Source: JACPFV01 sp035526825 (GTDB lineage: Bacteria > Pseudomonadota > Gammaproteobacteria > Nevskiales > Nevskiaceae). Taken from it: a DNA stretch of 44,398 nucleotides. Shown here piece after piece: positions 41,328-44,398 of this stretch; position 1 is the first letter of the stretch, and each line of letters starts with the position of its first letter. Both the position numbers and the translations under genes were made by a program. The stretch lies in the NCBI GenBank assembly GCA_035526825.1, contig DATLBT010000045.1, forward strand, positions 1 through 44,398, written 5' to 3'. The notes beneath the pieces were generated by a model, which saw nothing but the letters and a program-made list of their open reading frames with translations, had not been told where the DNA came from and made no database searches.

Positions 41328-42394
41328 AGGGTCGCGCGCTCCTGGCGCAGTGCCGCTCCGATCGCGAGCAGGCAGCGCGCCTGCAGCTCCGGCGTCAGGC
41401 CGCCGGGGGTTTCCAGCAATGGGTTGAGGTCGAGCGGGCGCACCTGCACGCCGATCGCCTGGCTCAAATACGGGAACAGCGTGCGCTCGCCGGCGCCGAC
41501 CGGCGCGATGTAGAGCGAGTCCACCGCCGGCCGTGCAAAGTGAGACTCGTAGTATTCGAGTGAGCGCAGCAGTTCCATCGCCAGTGCATCGGCGACACGA
41601 CGGAATTCCGGGCTCTGCGAATCGCGGCCCGTCAGCCCAGCCAGCTCGTTGGCACCCACCCAGATGCGACGGGACAGGTAAAGGGTCCCTTCGCCCGCGA
41701 TCAGGATCAGGCTGTAGCTCGACTCGACGTACAGCAGCGCGGCGCCAGTGGCGTCGGCCGGCGTCAGCGACAGCAGGTTGCGCAGCGCAAGGTCGGTGAT
41801 GTCGATGACATCGAGCTCGCCACCACTGCGGTTGATCAGCCCGGCTTTCTGCGCGATCACCGGGTTGCGCGCCACGACGACGCACATCATGCGCCCGGCT
41901 TCGCGCCCGGTTCCGACCTGCTGCGGCATGTCGAAAACGTCGATCGCTGCCTCGTCGACCGGAAAGTCGATGAGGTCGCGAACGCGCCAGCGCACCGCGT
42001 CGCGCAACTCGGAGTCGGGCACGTCCGGCGACTCGACCAGGTGCATCTGGTACTCGTCGGGATTCAGCACCAGGCGGAAGCTCGCGCGCGTCATGCCGGA
42101 CTGCAGTACGAGCGCGCGCAGCGTCAGGCTGGGGTCGACCTGGCGCGGCAATGGGTGAAATTCACAGCGCGTCAGGCGCGGCAAGCCGCCTGGCTGGCGG
42201 TGCACGCTGGCGACCGCAACGCCTTGCGGCAGCAACGCAATGCCAACCTGGTTTTCCGGACGCACGTCCTGGCGCAGGCCGGGGATGCGCTGGCCCCACT
42301 CGCGCAAGCGCTCCAGCGTGCGTTCCCCCCACGCACCCAAACGATCCGCCGCTGCGGCATGCATGCGCACGCCGGCGTTCGACTCCGCGGCCAC
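41324..42394 (-). CDS. mshI: MSHA biogenesis protein MshI (PilM-like)
   Basis: 356-residue cytoplasmic actin-fold protein that opens the pilus operon. VGIALLPQGVAVASVHRQPGG begins the PilM-like domain; LNPDEYQMHLVESPDVPDSELRDAVRWRVRDLIDFP and VVVARNPVIAQKAGLI, IDITDLALRNLLSL, ALLYVESSYSLILI are family marks. The product starts with a GTG at 42394 after a very G-rich leader (AAGGGAGAAGGGGAGTG); an internal ATG at 42364 would drop 10 residues and is possible. The G-rich leader complements C-rich loops of the small RNA at 9113-9238. Confidence 0.88.
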   Translation of the reverse strand: MAAESNAGVRMHAAAADRLGAWGERTLERLREWGQRIPGLRQDVRPENQVGIALLPQGVAVASVHRQPGGLPRLTRCEFHPLPRQVDPSLTLRALVLQSGMTRASFRLVLNPDEYQMHLVESPDVPDSELRDAVRWRVRDLIDFPVDEAAIDVFDMPQQVGTGREAGRMMCVVVARNPVIAQKAGLINRSGGELDVIDITDLALRNLLSLTPADATGAALLYVESSYSLILIAGEGTLYLSRRIWVGANELAGLTGRDSQSPEFRRVADALAMELLRSLEYYESHFARPAVDSLYIAPVGAGERTLFPYLSQAIGVQVRPLDLNPLLETPGGLTPELQARCLLAIGAALRQERATL

Positions 42395-42508
42395 TCCCCT
42401 TCTCCCTTGATAGACCCGGAAAACCTATAAAAGTCCAGACCTTACCCGGTGATGCTAAGCCTCTATTTTTCGGAATACCAGCAATGTCGCCGAAACCAGA
42501 CAGCTTGT

Positions 42509-43993
42509 TCAGTCGGCCATGCCGGGTGAAGCCGCAATGCCCCAGTTTCGCAGCAGCCGAACGTAAAACCGGATGGCACCGGCATGGCTGGAAACCGCGA
42601 TGCGCTCGTCTGCGCCGTGGATCGTCGCCAGGTCCTCGGGGCGCAGGGTCATGGGCGAAAAGTTGTAGCGCGACTCGTACACGCCCGCGTAGTGGCGAGC
42701 GTCCGTTGCACCCGTGACGAGCCCGGTGCTGATCACTGCGGTCGGGAAAGACTCCCGTGCCGCTTGCGCGAGAAGCGGATAGGCGGCGTTGTCGAGTCGC
42801 GACGGCGCGCTGGGTTCGCTGTTGAAATCGTTGCCGGGCCCGACCTCGACACCCGGGTCATCCACCACGCGACGCACATGCGCGAGCACACCGGCCGTGG
42901 TGTCGCCCGGCAACAGTCGGAAATTGACCAGCGCGAAAGCCTCCGTCGGCAATACGTTGTCCTTGATGCCGGCGTGGATCACGGTCGGCGCTGTCGTGGT
43001 GCGCACCAGCGCGTGGGTCGTCGGGTTGCCGGCGAACTGCCGCAGCAGCAGCGGCGCGAACAGCCAACGGTTTGCCAGCGCGAGCTTCTGTACCAACGGC
43101 ATTTCCGGCGCCAGCCTGTCGAGCATGTCGGTGACCGGCCGTTCGAGGCGCAAAGGCAGCGGGTGGTCTTGCACGCGCGTGACGGCCCGTGCCAATTGGC
43201 CCACCGCCGTCTGCGCCGGTGGCAGCGAGGAATGGCCACCTTTCGCGCGCGTGGTCAGCCTGACCGTGAAGTAACCCTTTTCTGCCGCCATGATGGCGGC
43301 GATCGGGCGATCAACGCCGGCCACGATGCCTTCCAGCACGGCGCCGCCTTCATCGAGCAGGAACTCGGCACGCACGCCGCGCGACTTGAGCAGCTCGGCG
43401 ATGCGGTGAGCGCCCTCGTTGCCGCCGATCTCCTCGTCGTGCCCGAACGCGAGCAGCACGTTGCGCGCTGGCTGGAAGCCTTCGGCCAGCAGCAGCTCGA
43501 CCGCCTCGAGCAGTCCGAGCACGCCACTCTTGTCGTCACGCGCGCCGCGGCCCCAGACGAAGCCGTCGGCGATCACGCCACCAAAAGGCGGGTGGGTCCA
43601 CTTGCCTTCCGTGCCCGGCTCGACCGGCACCACGTCCATGTGCGCGAGCAGCAGCATCGGCGCGCCAGCGGGGTCCTTGCCCTTCCAGGTGTACAGCAGG
43701 CTTGGTCCGACAAACTCGCGCTCGAGGGAACGGTGCGCCAGCGGAAACCTCGCACGCAGGTACTCGGCAAGGTCCGCCAGCGCTTTCGGGTCATTGCGGG
43801 CGCGGTCTTCGTGCGAAATGGTCGGGATGCGCAGCGCGCCGGCCAGCCGCTGCGCCGCAGCGGCCTCGTCGACCGCCACTGTAGCGGCCGCGGACCCGTC
43901 AACCGTCGGCGCGGGCAGGCGCGCGACGCGAACCAGGCAGATGCCGGCGACCAGCGCCAGCGCGAGAGCTGCAAATGCGGCGATCTTTTTCAT
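42509..43993 (-). CDS. Exported/membrane-anchored M20 family metallopeptidase
   Basis: 494 residues. An N-terminal signal or anchor (about 5-25) is followed by an M20 domain like carboxypeptidase S/PM20D1. Zinc ligands: His in LLLAHMDVVPV, bridging Asp in WGRGARDDKSG, Glu pair in FGHDEEIGGNEG (the first the catalytic base), Asp/Glu in LLDEGGAV and the His in TDARHYAGV. The lid/dimer domain contains KGGHSSLPP. The family cleaves N-acyl amino acids or dipeptides; the substrate here is unknown. ATG at 43993. 114 bp separate it from the msh operon start; 35 bp from the RND gene, same strand, so perhaps co-transcribed with it. Confidence 0.92.
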   Translation of the reverse strand: MKKIAAFAALALALVAGICLVRVARLPAPTVDGSAAATVAVDEAAAAQRLAGALRIPTISHEDRARNDPKALADLAEYLRARFPLAHRSLEREFVGPSLLYTWKGKDPAGAPMLLLAHMDVVPVEPGTEGKWTHPPFGGVIADGFVWGRGARDDKSGVLGLLEAVELLLAEGFQPARNVLLAFGHDEEIGGNEGAHRIAELLKSRGVRAEFLLDEGGAVLEGIVAGVDRPIAAIMAAEKGYFTVRLTTRAKGGHSSLPPAQTAVGQLARAVTRVQDHPLPLRLERPVTDMLDRLAPEMPLVQKLALANRWLFAPLLLRQFAGNPTTHALVRTTTAPTVIHAGIKDNVLPTEAFALVNFRLLPGDTTAGVLAHVRRVVDDPGVEVGPGNDFNSEPSAPSRLDNAAYPLLAQAARESFPTAVISTGLVTGATDARHYAGVYESRYNFSPMTLRPEDLATIHGADERIAVSSHAGAIRFYVRLLRNWGIAASPGMAD

Positions 43994-44028
43994 GCGCGCG
44001 ATGATACGGCGCGCGCAGCCGTCGCGGG

Positions 44029-44398
44029 CTACTCGCCGATTGCGACTTCATCCGGCGGCGCGCCGTCGGACAGCGGCCGACCGGCGGCGCGGCGGAACAC
44101 GCGCCGTCCCCAGTGGCCGACGTCTTCCAGCGAGAGGTAAATGGTCGGCAGCACCACCAGGCTGACCAGGGTGGCGAACAGCAAGCCGCCGATCACCGCA
44201 CGCGCCATCGGGAAGTAGGGCGGGCCGTCGCCACCCACCGTGGTCTCCCCGGCTGCCAGGGGGATCATCGCCAGGATCGTCGATCCGGCCGTCATCAGGA
44301 TCGGACGCAGGCGATCGCGCGACCCTTGCACCAGCGCGAGCTCACGGCTCATGCCGGCAGCGCGCAACTGGTGCACATGGTCGATCAGCACCACGCCG
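44029..44398 (-). CDS. RND efflux transporter permease, C-terminal fragment (cut by window edge)
   Basis: The last 122 residues of an AcrB/MexB-type inner-membrane permease: GVVLIDHVHQLRAAGMSRELA, SRDRLRPILMTAGSTILAMIPLA and ARAVIGGLLFATLVSLVVLPTIYL are the TM11-TM12 region of RND pumps. The frame is open to the window edge. Ends in a short hydrophilic tail RPLSDGAPPDEVAIGE. Drug or metal class cannot be told from this part. Confidence 0.93.
   Translation of the reverse strand, partial: GVVLIDHVHQLRAAGMSRELALVQGSRDRLRPILMTAGSTILAMIPLAAGETTVGGDGPPYFPMARAVIGGLLFATLVSLVVLPTIYLSLEDVGHWGRRVFRRAAGRPLSDGAPPDEVAIGE

Noticed and set aside
42395..42508. Sigma-70 promoter for the msh operon (minus strand, TTTATAGG near 42425-42432).
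   Set aside because: An AT-rich -10-like stretch exists, but no acceptable -35 lies at 16-18 nt, so I did not list it as a feature.
1..44398. CRISPR arrays, tRNA/rRNA genes, prophage, insertion sequences with transposase.
   Set aside because: Looked for and not seen on either strand.

Overview
The window is high-GC, densely coded chromosomal DNA from a Gram-negative bacterium. Gene content and order point to a gammaproteobacterium, probably near Xanthomonadales, Nevskiales or Steroidobacterales. It carries LPS-core and lipid A genes, a TamA/TamB pair, the polA / engB / cytochrome c4 / dsbA neighbourhood seen in pseudomonads and relatives, and a complete-looking MSHA-type (mannose-sensitive haemagglutinin) type IV pilus locus. 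I see no phage, plasmid, CRISPR, tRNA or rRNA genes; this is core chromosome with one appendage locus. The species assignment is inference.

Layout. 1-3974: lipopolysaccharide genes (waaA partial, lpxL, a WaaE-like glycosyltransferase, waaC), with a REP-like palindrome between the convergent glycosyltransferase and waaC. 4052-7080: a peptidoglycan-remodelling group made of a TPR protein and a YkuD L,D-transpeptidase/carboxypeptidase that share a duplicated NTF2-like C-terminal domain, facing an exported M14 peptidase. The set resembles the Csd4/Csd6 (Pgp1/Pgp2) cell-shape enzymes. 7071-13534: dsbA, cytochrome c4, engB, polA, lysA and lptM. Between engB and polA lies a strong candidate small RNA with four hairpins whose loops are all C-rich, placed where Spot 42, ErsA and sX13 lie in other gammaproteobacteria. 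A 90-bp inverted repeat fills the polA-lysA junction and contains the polA start codon. 13587-23451: an esterase, an orphan MEDS-domain protein, tamB-tamA, a GST with an unusual Ala/Pro tail, a TraB/GumN protein, an HCCA-isomerase-like protein and ttcA.

23472-42394 is the MSHA pilus locus on the minus strand, in transcription order mshI, mshI2, mshJ, mshK, mshL, mshM, mshN, mshE, mshG, a four-TM protein of unknown function, mshA, mshC, mshD, mshO, mshP, mshQ. It is colinear with the Vibrio/Shewanella locus except that mshB and mshF are not recognisable and the four-TM protein sits in their place. A large PAS-PAS-GGDEF-EAL sensor lies inside the locus on the opposite strand. The MshE ATPase has the two-part MshEN motif known to bind c-di-GMP, so the locus seems to encode both the machine and a candidate enzyme for the signal that controls it. 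42509-44398: an M20 peptidase and the C-terminal end of an RND efflux permease.

The strongest leads are the C-rich-loop small RNA at 9113-9238, the MSHA locus with its built-in c-di-GMP enzyme and unknown membrane protein, and the Csd4/Csd6-like peptidoglycan cassette.
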